Shown: positions 32,863 through 58,951 of the stretch, piece after piece
Position numbering within the stretch: position 1 is the first letter of the stretch
Layout: each line of letters starts with the position of its first letter
Origin: Crambe crambe
Lineage: Eukaryota > Porifera > Demospongiae > Poecilosclerida > Crambeidae
DNA length: 64,000 nucleotides
Direction of reading: 5' to 3'
Assembly (NCBI GenBank): GCA_963924555.1
Contig: OZ004592.1
Coordinates: 2,108,001 to 2,172,000 of the forward strand
Made by a program: the position numbers and the translations under genes
Notes under the pieces: model-generated
Told to the model about the DNA's origin: nothing
The model's input: the letters and a program-made list of their open reading frames with translations, nothing else
Databases searched by the model: none

Positions 32863-33435
32863 TTTAATATGCTTTTCAGGATAGTGGTCACCTATTTGCC
32901 TTTGCAAGAGAATGCAATGAATCTCTTCAAGTGACAGTCCATAAATAGAGAGAGAGAGAATGAAAAAAGAAATTTACACAAAGGGACACAAAGAATGTTC
33001 AAATGAAGTGACAGTTGTTTTTGAATATGATGTCATGGGATTGGGGTTACACTTGCATCATCTTCCCACAAAGAAGAAAAGCTGCAAAATAAGAAAATTT
33101 TTTTCTCTAGATTGAGGTATTTGACTGTAGTCATTAAACTTGAACAATAAAGTAAAATGAAGTGCAAACAAGTTATCATTTTATCAAGCTTAATACCTGC
33201 TGACTCAATGCACCTACTGCAAATGATGCAGTGCACATCACAATAAATATTGAATGGGGGGAGATAGGAAAGGTTGAAAGAACTCAAAGTGCTCCATCAA
33301 TCACTTAATTTAACTATCGGGCAGCCCACAGATCCTCCCCCCCCCTAGCAACATCCTCACCAGCCTGCACGATCCCAACCAATAAAGCCACGAGAATAAA
33401 TCCAGCCTACTTACACACTTGGGATCCAGTCTTTT

Positions 33436-33612
33436 GCAGAGAGGTTGTCCTCTTTTTTAATGAAGGTACTTTTAGACTGAGAGGTTCGTAGTAGATCTCT
33501 ATTGGGGCGTTCTTTATTGGAGGTTTGTACACCTTGTACACACCTACATCACATCATGCACACTAATTATATGCATACCCGAAATATTGACAGCAATCTT
33601 AATTTTCCAATG
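33436..33612. repeat. Decayed DNA-transposon remnants
   Basis: 33436-33540 carries AGAGGTTGTCCTCTTTTTT-type words and AGGTTTGTACA ends related to the pogo-like element at 10115. 33577-33612 (CCCGAAATATTGACAGCAAT) is a degenerate copy of the terminal sequence of the element at 55502. Open frames here on the minus strand are therefore probably accidental. Confidence 0.45.
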
Positions 33613-33639
33613 GACAGGCTAGTCAAAATAAAATACCAC

Positions 33640-34109
33640 ATACCTATTAAAGATACATTGCACACACACACAGCAGTACAGAACTGACAGCATCCAGAGG
33701 AATTCCATAAACCCATTGCCTTGCAAGAGAATTGGTCCGTTGGTTGGATACAAGATACTCCATAAGGAAATCATGGTTGCATCTTGGAAACACCATAACT
33801 ACTTGTTGAAATCAGTGATCTGAGAGCCACACTTGCTAGGGTAAATGGGGCTCTGAGCTAACAGACTCCCAGTTGCTCCAAAAGGGATTGTCACCTCTTT
33901 AAGAAGTCTATGGTGATTATTGCAGCGTCTATGGGGCACAATGATTGGACCAGAGACAATAATAAAAAGCCCAATAATACAAGCACATAAATGCATAGTT
34001 TACTTCTATCCATTATTGGAAAGAAAGTCTTGGTTGGTGTAAGAACATTAAATCTTTTAATTTCATCTTCTAACACAAAAATGACATTCCTTCTCCCAAG
34101 TCCATCCAA
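33640..34109 (-). other. Weak coding candidate with one hydrophobic helix
   Basis: On the minus strand overlapping frames read ACIIGLFIIVSGPIIVPHRR then VTIPFGATGSLLAQSPIYPS, and a further frame MEYLVSNQRTNSLARQWVYG. Codon content looks protein-like and splice-like signals exist (GT after 33640), but frames do not join convincingly and I recognise no family. It is possibly a gene relic. Confidence 0.2.
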
Positions 34110-34532
34110 ATTCAGAAATTACGCAGACAGGAATGTGACGACAACAATAACACAAATCAGATCAAAGAACACTAAACGTACATGAACTACCATAGACCTT
34201 GTAATCAACGAGCTCACATAACACAGGTCTGTTGCTATGTAGTGACACGTTAGGCGTGGGGGGGGGGGATATTGCGCAACATATCATTAGCCAGTCATAA
34301 TCACTACTCGAATCACTTTCATCCTACAAGACTTGAGCAAATTATTAATGTACAGCAGCTTATAAAGAGTGATTCCTTCATTTAATGATTGCATACATAA
34401 GAGAATACAATCCAAATAGTGTTAGGATATTTACTCTATTGCTACCCCAGTATAGTAATAGAGAGGGCAACCTCACAGTGAAGTCACGAGGCATGATGTA
34501 AGCAGTGTTGCGTAGGAGTCGATGGAGCCTCT
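34110..34532. other. Spacer without recognised features
   Basis: Contains a G run near 34259-34269. No gene seen. Confidence 0.3.
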
Positions 34533-34695
34533 CAAGAAGCAGAGAAAGTTGTCCTGAAGCAGAGAAAGTTGTCCTAAAGCAGAGGAAATTGTCATGGGAG
34601 GTTATTGTGAAGCAGAGAAAGTCGTCCTGAAGCAGAGATAATTGTCCTGAAGCAGGGGAAGTTGTCCCAGGAGGTTGTCGTGAAGCAGAGAAAAT
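34533..34695. repeat. 20-bp minisatellite
   Basis: About seven imperfect copies of GAAGCAGAGAAAGTTGTCCT, some separated by GGGAGGTT(A/G)TTGT inserts. They generate a false repetitive frame (34378-34923 minus). Confidence 0.8.
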
Positions 34696-34804
34696 CAAAG
34701 ACTTATATTCGCACCGAGACAAATATCCTACTAATACAGATCCCACATTAAGGAGTTTCACTCTAATTGCTACTAGAATGGTTACACTCCACATCAGACA
34801 GTAA

Positions 34805-34950
34805 GATTGCACCCACAAATAATACACCAGAAGAGTTGACCTTGAACCTTTTAAGCTTAAGAGTATTATATTTACTTCAAGTGAGTTCCTCTGATGTGAA
34901 GAAGATGAATTCCTTGCGTGCACAAGAAATCATCATTTGTGGGTGCACTT
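34805..34950. mobile_element. Possible MITE with 16-bp inverted termini
   Basis: GATTGCACCCACAAAT at about 34806-34821 is mirrored by ATTTGTGGGTGCAC at about 34935-34948, giving a 145-bp segment without coding content. No clear target duplication. Confidence 0.4.
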
Positions 34951-35839
34951 AATTATGTAGTAAAAATTTACTGGAAATTTAAGTTAAAGGGTTCCTTAGT
35001 ACCTGTGGTGTATGGTGTATTCAAATAAACATATGCGACACAATTCTGCCCGATTTTGCTTATGTGGTGCAGAGAGCAAGTTCACACAAACAAACAAACA
35101 ACGCTAGTAATTTGTTGCAAGTCACTTTAAGGTAACAATCTTTGTTCCTTCTTGGCCAGCTTTCAATTTCTCTAATAAAGGTACACCCAAGGCTCTCACC
35201 ATAATTATTATATCCACACTTTTAATCTCCATGGAGACATAATTCAATTAGTGTGTGTAATTATACCAAACCAGCCCTCAAACAACAGATCGACAAGCTC
35301 TGTACAAGACCTGTATATACTGCTGTAGCCAGGTTACATTTCTTAACAGACAAAACAATTACGAACTAGAGGGAAGAGCTAGCTGCAGGTCTAGCTCAGC
35401 TAGCAAGGCGGGAGACTGGATCCTTGTTGTGCAACAAACAATCAGTGAGCCAGAATAGAGAGAGGTAGCTTCATGGCTAAAACCTTATGCATGGGATCAA
35501 TGCATGGATTTCCTTTGGTTGCAGCAGTGAGCCTTAGGGCACACCAATCTACATTATCAACACTGCCTTATGAAAGCTATAAAAAAACAACAAAAAAACA
35601 ACAACAACAAATAAAAAACAACAACAAACAAAGAAACAATAATAAAAAACAAAAAAAAAAACATTGAAAGAGAATATCGAGAGGTTAGAATACATCAGTT
35701 TGATCTATTTCTTGACCTTAACTCTGAGGATGGCCTCACTATTAAAATGGGATCGTTCATAAACTGCCACAATTATAATGAATATGTTTCCATGAAAAGT
35801 AAGCAGTTCGACATCAATATTAAGGTTACAGTAGAGTTT
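34951..35839. other. Spacer with CAA-rich microsatellite
   Basis: Gene-free. A (CAA)n/A-rich simple repeat occupies about 35581-35662. Confidence 0.5.
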
Positions 35840-36447
35840 TCTCATGAATAATTGAGTTAATGAGGCATGTAGTTAAACTGGCTATGAGATGCCATAGTTG
35901 AAAACTAACTACAGTTTCATACTGACTAGCACTTCCTACTCTACAACTGAGGGCAGACCAGACTCTCTAGAACGCTACTGTTCCAGAGAAACTTGACCGC
36001 TGAGCAGCCATGACTCGATTGAGAGTTGTCATTTTTTTGGAACAGCATCCTTGTGTTTTTTTTGCTTATGCAAACCAAGATTTTAGCCAGAAAGCCAACA
36101 CTCCTGAGTTTTGATTGCTTTCAGCCGTCGATCGGACGGTAAAAAGTGCCACAGCTCTTGCCCACAGTGGCTTCTTTTCAACATCTCTTCGAGTCACCCT
36201 GCCCACTGGCTCACACAATAAAAATAAGTACAACATACGGTTAGCACATGGCTGCTGCTCGAGAAATTTGACGACTGAAAATCGATCAAATCATGGCTGC
36301 TTAGTGGTCAAGTTTCTCAGCGTTCTAGAGCATCTGGTTTGCCCTCAGTAGGAAGTGCTAGTCAGTATGAAACTGTAGTTTTCATCAACTGTAGCATCTT
36401 ATAGTCGGTGTTACTACTCGCCTCACTAACCATGAGTTATTCATGAT
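35840..36447. mobile_element. 608-bp element with long inverted terminal repeats
   Basis: The left arm from 35840 to about 36020 is complementary, with substitutions and small indels, to about 36265-36447. Shared words include CATGAATAA, CAGTTTCATACTGACTAGCA, CTTCCTACT, TCTAGAACGCT and GAAACTTGACC. The loop of about 240 bp has no ORF of note. It fits a foldback or MITE element. Confidence 0.65.
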
Positions 36448-37309
36448 CAAACATTAAGTGCAGATATTTCCGAAACTGTATGGGGCAGCAGTATGTTAAG
36501 CTGTGTGCACAACATTCATCATTCATCATTATAGTATTAAAAGTAGGGGAAGGGGAGGGGAGGGGTTAATAATTGTGATTAATCATTAAACTATATATAA
36601 TAGAATACTCAACTCACACACACACACACACACACATTAAAAATAAACAGCTCAGCCTGTACACAGAGAGAGCCAAACAAAGTGGGAAGAAATGGGAAAG
36701 AAGCCCATTGAAAGACTTGCAAGTATTATAGAACCCCTAAATATACACACATATATGGAAGATAGATTTATTATGGCCACAAGTCTAGTCAGTACATGGC
36801 TAATCCATGAGGAGAACCCTATTAATTAGATTAGAGAGAAATCATAGGAAATCTAAAGTCTATGCAATAACAATCTTTCCATTCAGTCACTAGTCTATTA
36901 GTACTCTTATTAAAGAAGGTGTCCAGAAAATGACTATATTTCTAGCTACCTGGGATTCATATTTGCCAAGGAAGTGCCAAGGAAGTAAAGTATACATGTT
37001 AGAAGTTGGGGACAATTTCATCAAAGCAGATCCTGGGACAGTACTATATAGAAAAGTTCAAGACTGTCTCAAAATGGCTGCATTGGTTTAGAAACTGCAT
37101 GATATCCACACATCGTTATTAGTTACTACACCCAGTGATACAAATTTACATCAACTGAGACGTGTGGCCAACCCAGTGAAGAAGAAAGGAAGTTATGTGA
37201 CTACCAAGTCTGAATGTCAAGGAAACTGTACAACGGAGAATGGGGGATTTAAAGATGAGGTCACATACCAGTCCTAGTGCATACACTCCACCCCCCACCA
37301 TACATCACA
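36448..37309. other. Spacer with (CA)n
   Basis: Gene-free. (CA)n microsatellite at 36614-36636 and a GGGGA-rich patch near 36548. Nothing else recognised. Confidence 0.45.
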
Positions 37310-37640
37310 CCATCACACCTGCAGGATAAGTGGAACCATTTCACCATACATCACCATCATGTCACATGACATCGCATGAAAACACACCTGCAGGATAAGT
37401 ATCTCCATCACATGACACACCTGCAGGATAAGACTCACAATTGCTCCACCCTCCACCATCGCACCTGCAGGACAAGTGGAACCATTCCACCTTCCACATT
37501 ACCATCACATGACACACCTGCAGGACAACACTCATAAGTCACCCTCCACCATCGCACCTACTGGACAAGTGGAACCACTCCACCTTCCACATTACCATCA
37601 CATGACACACCTGCAGGATAAGTGGAACCACTCATTCCCT
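37310..37640. repeat. Minisatellite with CACCTGCAGGA units
   Basis: Repeats of CACACCTGCAGGATAAGTGG followed by AACCA, with CCACCTTCCACATTACCATC and CATCACATGA linkers. Five to six irregular copies of roughly 50-80 bp. Confidence 0.75.
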
Positions 37641-38060
37641 CCTCCAAAGAGAAGACTAATTCATCACTGAGAAGGAATAACAAATCAAGATACTTTTTTC
37701 TTGGTTCTAAAACTAGTTGCAGGACACTCAAGGAGGGCTCACAGTCACATTTTTTAAATGATAGAGAAAAAATGGTCAGACGAGGCAGAAAAGGACGGGA
37801 CAAATGAAGAAATTGACCGAAAAATGTCCCGTGACCGACTGTCCTGCTCAAGGGACATAAAGTGTCCTGATATGTCCAGTGTCCATATCTGTTAATTGCT
37901 CCATTGCTAAAAACAGAACCAGGTGCAAGATTCTGATGAATGCCACTTTGTAGCGCTGACTGCATCAAAGGAACAGTATCGGTTACAGTCCCAAAGGGTG
38001 ACCCATTCAATGCGGGGACATGAAGAACCCACAATTGACTAGAACACTAACTGTTCATTT
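37641..38060. other. Spacer without recognised features
   Basis: A 158-codon minus-strand frame (38034-37558) covers this and the minisatellite but resembles no family. Confidence 0.3.
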
Positions 38061-38069
38061 GGGGGGGGG

Positions 38070-38165
<96 letters not shown>
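38061..38165. repeat. G12 run followed by (AG)n
   Basis: Twelve G then about 46 AG dinucleotides. A second shorter copy of the same compound form (G16 then (AG)n) lies at 38580-38621. Confidence 0.9.
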
Positions 38166-38168
<3 letters not shown>

Positions 38169-38621
38169 CACATGCTATAATTACGAAATACTTTTTTTGG
38201 TTGAACATTGCCATGACAATGGTTACACTGGAGTTGCATTAAAAATATTCCATGAAACACCTTGAGAAAGGAGATTGGAACTCTACAAGGCACACTCAAT
38301 ACAAGCACTATTGTCCATTGCAGGCTGTGGGTTCTATTAAATTTGATACTGATCTGCACACCATAGTATAACCTTGGACATCCAGCTACTATCACTCCAC
38401 CAGAATCAAATCTGTCCACCTGACACCAGATAGACCTCAAGGACAGCCTTCTTACTCACTGTTTTGAATGGATTAGCCTTTGTGGTAGAAGTGAGGACCA
38501 GCTCAGAGACACCAAACAACAGCCACAAACTGTATACACACAATGACTATCATGTTTCACAGACTCCACAGACACACAAGGGGGGGGGGGGGGGGAGAGA
38601 GAGAGAGAGAGAGAGAGAGAT

Positions 38622-39448
38622 CCATTATGTCATAATTATTATCATAATATTATTATGGTTGCATAGAAGGTAAACTACTAATGCTTCATCACCATTCCTT
38701 GTAATAGAGGAATTGCATAGACTTTGTAAAAGAAATACCTTCCTTTTTTCTCTTTCAAATACTGATACTGATAAAGAGGAGACAGTACTCTATTTCCCTC
38801 ACTAGCTATATATCAGGTGACCAATCTATGAATGGACTTCAAGGGTTTCTAAAATACAGTAGTAGTCCCATGCCTTTTAAGGTTTGTATGTGTGGGTAAT
38901 AAGCAATGGAGGACTCTCTGGCCTTTAATTTGAGAGGGGCTGACCCACAACCTTTAAAGTAACAACAGTACATTTTGCTTGAGACACTAAACTCCTAATC
39001 ACACATTACTTTGCAAAGATGATACCATTTATGACCTGGAATGATTTGAATCAATCACAATTTCCTAAAGAATTGACCAGTACTTATTTCCAGTTCCCCT
39101 ACCTGCCTCACCCTGATGCTACATCAAAGATACCACGAAAAAACTGAGACTAATAGTGTTAATGAACCATTTTGCAATAAGGGAGTGTTAAAAACTTGAC
39201 AGAGGACACTCAAATTTGAAGAACAAAAGTGAATGCTCTACACTCACAGCTGCACCTGTGCAACAGGAGAATGCTTCAAAGGGGACAGAAGGTTACTTCA
39301 AAGGGACAGGAAGGTGTGGCAGAGCCCCTCCCCCTACGCACATCATTTGCACCGTATTGTGCAGTGACATTGTTCTTATCACTAACAATAGAAGAAGTGG
39401 AGCAGTTTCATTTTGCCAATGCCTCATGAAGGTAATTACGCACCCCAT
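38622..39448. other. Spacer without recognised features
   Basis: No gene or strong repeat seen on either strand. Confidence 0.3.
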
Positions 39449-39653
39449 GGGCCACATGGGTACACAGGGGTCAGAAAGGTAGGTGAAGAAGATAGAGCTG
39501 CTTAATTAACTGTGAGTGGCCACATCCAGTGAAAATCTAAACTAACCACTAGAATAGGGCCACATGGATACACAGGGGTCAGAAAGGTAGGTGAAGAAGA
39601 TGGAGCTGCTTAATTAACTGTCCAGCAAGAATCTAAACTAACCACTAGAATAG
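39449..39653. repeat. Tandem duplication of about 105 bp
   Basis: GGGCCACATGG(G/A)TACACAGG through CTAACCACTAGAATAG occurs twice in direct succession (about 39449-39556 and 39557-39653). The second copy lacks about 14 bp in the middle. Confidence 0.8.
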
Positions 39654-40056
39654 AAACCAGCTGAATGCTTCTACCATCCCATACTTTAAACACAATAGGA
39701 AAATGACTGGTTTAGGGTGGTGGCCATAATAAAAGCCCAACATCACATTCAGACACCACTCTGATGTATGAATATAAGGTTTATTCTGTCTTCAGTGACT
39801 CATTGAATGGTCCTATTCTTGAAGGCCACGTCTCTATGGTTACTTAAGAATCAAAATGCAATAAGAATAACATCCATCCATAGCCATTTTTGATAGCCCT
39901 CAATATTATATCTACAATCCAAATATCGAGGTATGTTACTGACAATTATACAATAGTTCTTATGCACATGCTCAGCATGAGGACTATATAAGCCACAGTA
40001 CAGATTGATAACTCAGTTCAATGTACCCATGTTACCATATATGGTGCTATATGTGA

Positions 40057-40199
40057 CAGTGAGAGTAGAAATCAAACTATTCACTCTTTTGAAAAAAAAA
40101 AAAGTTCGAAAGGCAGAAAATTTTATTGTAAAGCATCAGTCATGACAAAAGTAAACTTTGACTACAACGTGAATAAAGTTTGATTTCTACCCTCGACTG
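40057..40199. mobile_element. 143-bp MITE with CAGT..ACTG ends
   Basis: CAGTGAGAGTAGAAATCAAA at 40057 is matched in inverse at 40177-40199 (AGTTTGATTTCTAC then CCTCGACTG). The inner arms continue as TATTCAC / GTGAATA. No coding content. Confidence 0.6.
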
Positions 40200-43100
40200 A
40201 GAATAACGTTCAGCATTCAAAATGGGAGAGTAGTCCACCATACCATCTTAGAATAATGCATAATCAGCAAACACTACCAACCAGCACTAAAAGGCAGCTT
40301 CCCAGCATGAGAATAAAGAAGGCAGCTTGCTCTTAACAAGCCACAAAGCAGTCTAGAATACTTCCAACCTGTAGCTTTCACTTGTAGACTATTAGAGGTA
40401 ATTAAATAGTATACATGCACGAGCAGCTAGCAGCTGCTGTTAAGGGCACCAGGTCATTGCACAATATAATTATGTCCTATCATAATTTATCAGGACAAAA
40501 TAATAACTGATCATGTGTTCATGTCCTGTCAATATTCGGACATGTCAGGATAATCACGTCAGGACACCTCTTACTCTATACTATCACTATTAAGAATCCA
40601 TTTTAAATAGTTAAGACAAACCAAAAAGATTATATTGCACTCCAACTTTATTGTACTCTATTGATTATAGCAGAAAGCCAGAAAAGCTCCTCTTACTATA
40701 GACATTAGAGGGTATACCGCCTGTCAGTAAATGGAACACCTCAGCAAATAGACCAGCCATAACTCAGTAAAACACTAGGTACATTTCAGTAAATTGTTGA
40801 AAGTACCTCATAAATAGGATCAACCCACATCTACACTACATCTACACTAACCAGCATTGTATTCAAAATCAAGATAATTAAGTTTTGGAAGGAGTCATCC
40901 CATCAACCACTGTGTCTTAAATAGAGTCAACCCATTGTATTCACAGCCATTAACAAACTTAACCTCATAGTGCTGAATGGACTGGGTCATGAATAGATCC
41001 TATACCACGCACCATTAATCACTGTGTGTTAAACGGAGGCAAGCAGTGAAGGAAAAGAAGGAAAACCACTGATGTGATCACACAATATACCTCTAGCCCC
41101 AAGGCATTGGAAATAACGCTTGAAGAATAAGGAAGCAGTTAAATTAGATTTCACATTTCACATTCTTATTTCCAAGAAAATTCCACAACAGGTTGATTTG
41201 CCTAGAAATTTATGGGTGGGGTTTCCCAGTGTCCAAAGAAGAGTAGCCAATAGCAACCCATACAAGAAATACGAGGTTTGGGACACATGCTCCCCTTCAC
41301 TTCACACACATCAAGGGAAACACTTCTGTGAAGCTTAACATGGATTTGCTATAATTCTTAAAAGAAAAATGACACCCACAACATGCAGCTTGGTGATGCA
41401 AGATTTCAGATATTACTCCAAAGGAATTAGGTGAATCTATTCTATTTTGGTAGTGAAGATATAAATTTCTTTGTTTACTGGAGAAGTAAGGCGAGTTATC
41501 TGTGGCAGTTCAAGTGATTATCATTAGAGATAAATAAGGTTCCAGTGAACTAAACTCCAAGAAAGCCTTGTTGAATTGGTTTATACAAGATGGAGGTCTT
41601 AAGTAAACACCTTTAAAATGACACACTTGAAGCATACACCCCCTCCAAGGAAGATACGCCCACAATCTCCTTTTTTTAAAATCCTTGTAAACACAACCAG
41701 TCAATTTTCAAGACTAACTTCCTACATTATAGAGTACTACAGTGGAATGGACTCCTTAAAATGCCATATAACTTTATCAAGGAAGCTGCTCTACATCAAG
41801 TATACAGTTGCCTGTACTGTTCATACTCAATGACAAGTACTTGCTGCTGCTGCATGCATGTAAACAAAACACTAGTACTGCACTGTACCAGCTGCAGCCT
41901 CCTGAAGTGCCAAACATACCTAGTACAGCTTCAACATGTCAGAAATTATACACACAAAAAAAAATTAATTATTTATCAATAATGTTACAATAGGTCTCTT
42001 AGTACTCCAATGGGTCTATAATCTGTCTGAAACTGTTTGATTTTTCATTCCCCCACATACACCCTGAACAAGTGACTCCAAACATTATATGAAACATTAA
42101 AGTCCTCTAAGGGTATTTGATTACGTGACTTCCACCCACTCTGTCAGTCCATGTATTCCATGTCCTGATAAGCCTAGTTTTTAATGCTCGTGATCATCAT
42201 CGTTCCCAGACCCATGGTCCCACCACCATCTGCTGTATCGACTCTTCTAAATAAACCACCCACTTCTAATAAGCTGTACAGAATACTTCTAGAGGTGAAA
42301 AAGGGGTGAGATTTGAAAAAGAAAGATCACTCCAATTAGAAATTATCTTTCCACAGAATCAAAACTTTGTGGTGAACAGTTTATACAAAGCCTTCTGTAC
42401 TCACACCAGTGGTAAGCCAGCTAGTCTCAGCTCTACAGTCAGCACAAAAGATGTGGGGGGTTTAATCACTTCTTATGCATGGTGACCACTACAGGGTTTT
42501 GCAGAATCTATGCTCAATTGTTGCAGCTACCAATACTCTGCTACTACTTCCAAATAAGGAAAGTCCAGTCTTCAAGCTCTATTTTGTATAGCTACTGCAA
42601 AATCTTAATTATCCCAGAACAAAGCTAATAATAGCAAATATTCAGTTGTTTGAAAATAAGGGGAAAAATTGGGTATTGGAAACCTGGAGAGCTGGTAATG
42701 AAGCAAATTTCAATCCCGAATAATGGATTCAGAGGTACATATAGTGTACTGAGTGAAGGGTCACTATTAAATCTTGGTGCTTTTGGGATAATCCATTGGG
42801 ACATACATACATACAGAGTTCCGTCTTCAATGGAGTATTGGTCGTTGAGTTGCTGATAGAATTAATAGGCAGAAGTAAAATATGCCACTTCAATGTCTTG
42901 TACAATTAACACACAGGTTGGTGCTAATATTACAAGATCTTCATATTTGGACATAATGGACTGAGACCACAACTAAAGGACTGGACACCACTATTCTCAA
43001 ATATGGCACCTACTTAAGACTCTAGCTTAAGTTGTAAATTCAAACACACAGTCATCTCTATTATATCAGGTCATAAACCAGACATTGATATGTTAAAAAT

Positions 43101-43429
43101 TTGGATAAAATGATATGACATTTGAAATAAGTCAAAATCCATAAAACACTTTAGGACAGGATCTACCTATTCAAAGTCTGCATTAAAGTCAGTGCTATAC
43201 CTCATAACATATTATATACAAATCCAAAAATATTAATATAATAAGCTGATTTGAAAATGGACACAAAATATCATCAGTCAACTGAAGTACTGAATTAACA
43301 GCCTGAAATGGACGTTGGGTATTGTGGGGTCTATTTAAGTCATACATGTCAGGAGGAGTCGGAGGTTGAGAAGAGTAACAATGGTCGAAAGAGTCAAAAG
43401 CTTGCTGGTGAGGAGAGAGAGAAAGAGGG
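40200..43429. other. Gene-free stretch
   Basis: No supported gene in about 3.2 kb. Short frames (41120-41338, 41618-41982, 42650-42856 plus) have no recognisable content. A minus-strand frame ending near 42181 (WWWDHGSGNDDDHEH) follows a TTTAG acceptor but has no partner exon. Confidence 0.4.
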
Positions 43430-57477
<14,048 letters not shown>

Positions 57478-57785
57478 GCTTAGTGATCTCTTGATCTCTA
57501 GAGATAATATAAGAACTGACTAATGATGAAATTATTTGTCTGTCTTTAGTCACTCAAGGTGTGCTTCATTTAGGGAAATCATCTCAACGATTTTCACTGA
57601 CTAGCTATTAACTGGACTCACCTCAAATGACTTTGCGAAGTCGGTAAGTAGGAGAATCCTTTAGACACGGATCTCAACATTAACTGCCTTTTAGAAGTGG
57701 CAAATATTGTGCTGACAGCCAGCTCAAGATGATCATCATATCCACGTGTTAGCATCATCGTAAATAATGCTCCACGTGGTTCAAT

Positions 57786-57820
57786 TGCGCGTGCGCATGT
57801 AGTTCAATTGCGCGTGCGCA
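57786..57820. promoter_or_regulatory. Two NRF1-like sites upstream of POLR3F
   Basis: TGCGCGTGCGCA at 57786-57797 and again at 57809-57820, part of a 23-bp direct repeat (TTCAATTGCGCGTGCGCAT), about 310-345 bp upstream of the POLR3F start codon. These match the NRF1 consensus. They lie between the FKBP stop and POLR3F, both on the minus strand. Confidence 0.5.
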
Positions 57821-57941
57821 TAAAAGGCAAAAGGGAAAATAATTGTATAAATACTAATTTGCGTATCATTAATCAGTATGAAAAATGTCACTACTAATAG
57901 TCTTGATGATCTGGGCCTCTTCTCTCTGGTTAGTACATTAG

Positions 57942-58763
57942 CTACTCTAAGCCGAGGAGCTCCACATCAAATATGAGAGTAGCATTGGGAGGAATAGTGA
58001 ACATGAATGTCAAGGAAGTTTGGCACAACAATGTAGGGCAGCAAGTAATACCCAAAACGAAAGTAGTAAATTGGTAAGGGTCATCACCAAAATCACATTC
58101 ATAAAAGCAGTAAAAGTGGACTCCAGAGCATGCATAGATGGTTGTACCATTTACCTCAGTTAGTTAGTGTCAGCAGTGAAGGGAGGGAGGGAGGTCCTGG
58201 TTCGGTGCTTACAAAATCTTATTAACATGCAACTTCACATCACTAGAATAACTTATGTGACTAGAGAAGTAACAGAACTCTTCCCCACTATGAAAGGATA
58301 TACTCCTGGGTGACCACTTTCTCCATAAGCATAGTCCGGAGAGCATGTGAGTTTAGCTCGCTCACCAACACTCATCTTGGCCACACCTTCATCCCACCCT
58401 CGGATCACCTGACCCTTGCCAATCTTAAACTTGAAGGGCTTCCCACGATCCCGAGATGAATCAAATTTCTTTCCATTTGTAAGAGTTCCTGCAATATAAA
58501 GTTTCAACAGGATTATGGTTTTAAGTAACATAGGTCTGTACACCTATATGTGAAAAGTGGAAAAAAATGTATTGCCTAATTTGTCTTACCTGTGTAGTGC
58601 ACTACAACAGTTTGTCCTGACTTAGGGAAGGTCTTGCCTACAAAAAAAAAGGATACAGAATGAATAATGTTAACTTTCAGCTAGCTGCTAAGCTTATGAC
58701 ATTATTAAGCTTACAATTAAACTTACCATCACCAGGAGAGATAGGTTCAACATCAACACCCAT
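57942..58763 (-). CDS. FKBP1A: FKBP12-type peptidyl-prolyl isomerase with U12-type intron
   Basis: Single-domain FK506-binding proline isomerase, cytosolic. Four exons: 58763-58727, 58637-58590, 58488-58302 and 57996-57942, giving exactly 108 aa, the FKBP12 length. Sequence blocks are [83 protein letters not shown] and [11 protein letters not shown]. The pocket residues Tyr, Phe-Asp, Val-Ile, Trp and Tyr are all present. The first two introns are GT-AG. The third has no GT-AG solution that restores IPPNATL. It is solved exactly by an AT-AC intron with donor ATATCCTT and branch site TTCCTTGAC. It is divergent from UBE2W, 188 bp apart. Confidence 0.95.
57997..58301 (-). other. U12-dependent AT-AC intron of FKBP1A
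   Basis: On the coding strand the intron begins ATATCCTTTC (from 58301) and ends CAC (57997). TTCCTTGAC lies at 58017-58009, placing the branch A at 58010, 13 nt before the intron's last base. All three elements match the minor-spliceosome consensus. Splicing joins GT|T to restore Val-Ile-Pro-Pro. Confidence 0.9.
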
Positions 58764-58951
58764 ATTTGCAGTGCTTCCAGTAGCTAAAAGGTTTGACTCC
58801 CACCCTTTGTAGCTAGCTAGCTGCAGTGAAAAAAAAACTGTGTAACGTGATTACACGTGCGCGCGCCGCCAAGGAATTAAGGAGGCGCCAAAAAAGAAGA
58901 AAAAAAAAACAACCCCAGTCAGCTCAGCCAAGGGCCGGCACAACATTCAAA
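58764..58951. promoter_or_regulatory. Divergent promoter FKBP1A/UBE2W
   Basis: 188 bp between the two start codons. Contains CACGTGCGCGCGCC near 58855-58868, overlapping an ACACGTG E-box-like word. Promoter role inferred by position. Confidence 0.5.

Noticed and set aside
34378..34923. 181-codon minus-strand frame
   Set aside because: Its middle is the 20-bp minisatellite and the ends lack similarity to anything.
35380..35435. tRNA-like A-box (TAGCTCAGCTAGCAAGGCGG)
   Set aside because: No T-arm or B-box follows and the anticodon arm does not fold. At most a decayed SINE head.
37558..38034. 158-codon minus-strand frame
   Set aside because: Begins in unique DNA but runs into the CACCTGCAGGA minisatellite; no recognisable content or splice support.
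42181..42250. Short C-terminal-like exon WWWDHGSGNDDDHEH with stop
   Set aside because: Has an acceptor-like TTTAG but no partner exon, and POLR3F already ends in phase at 43430.
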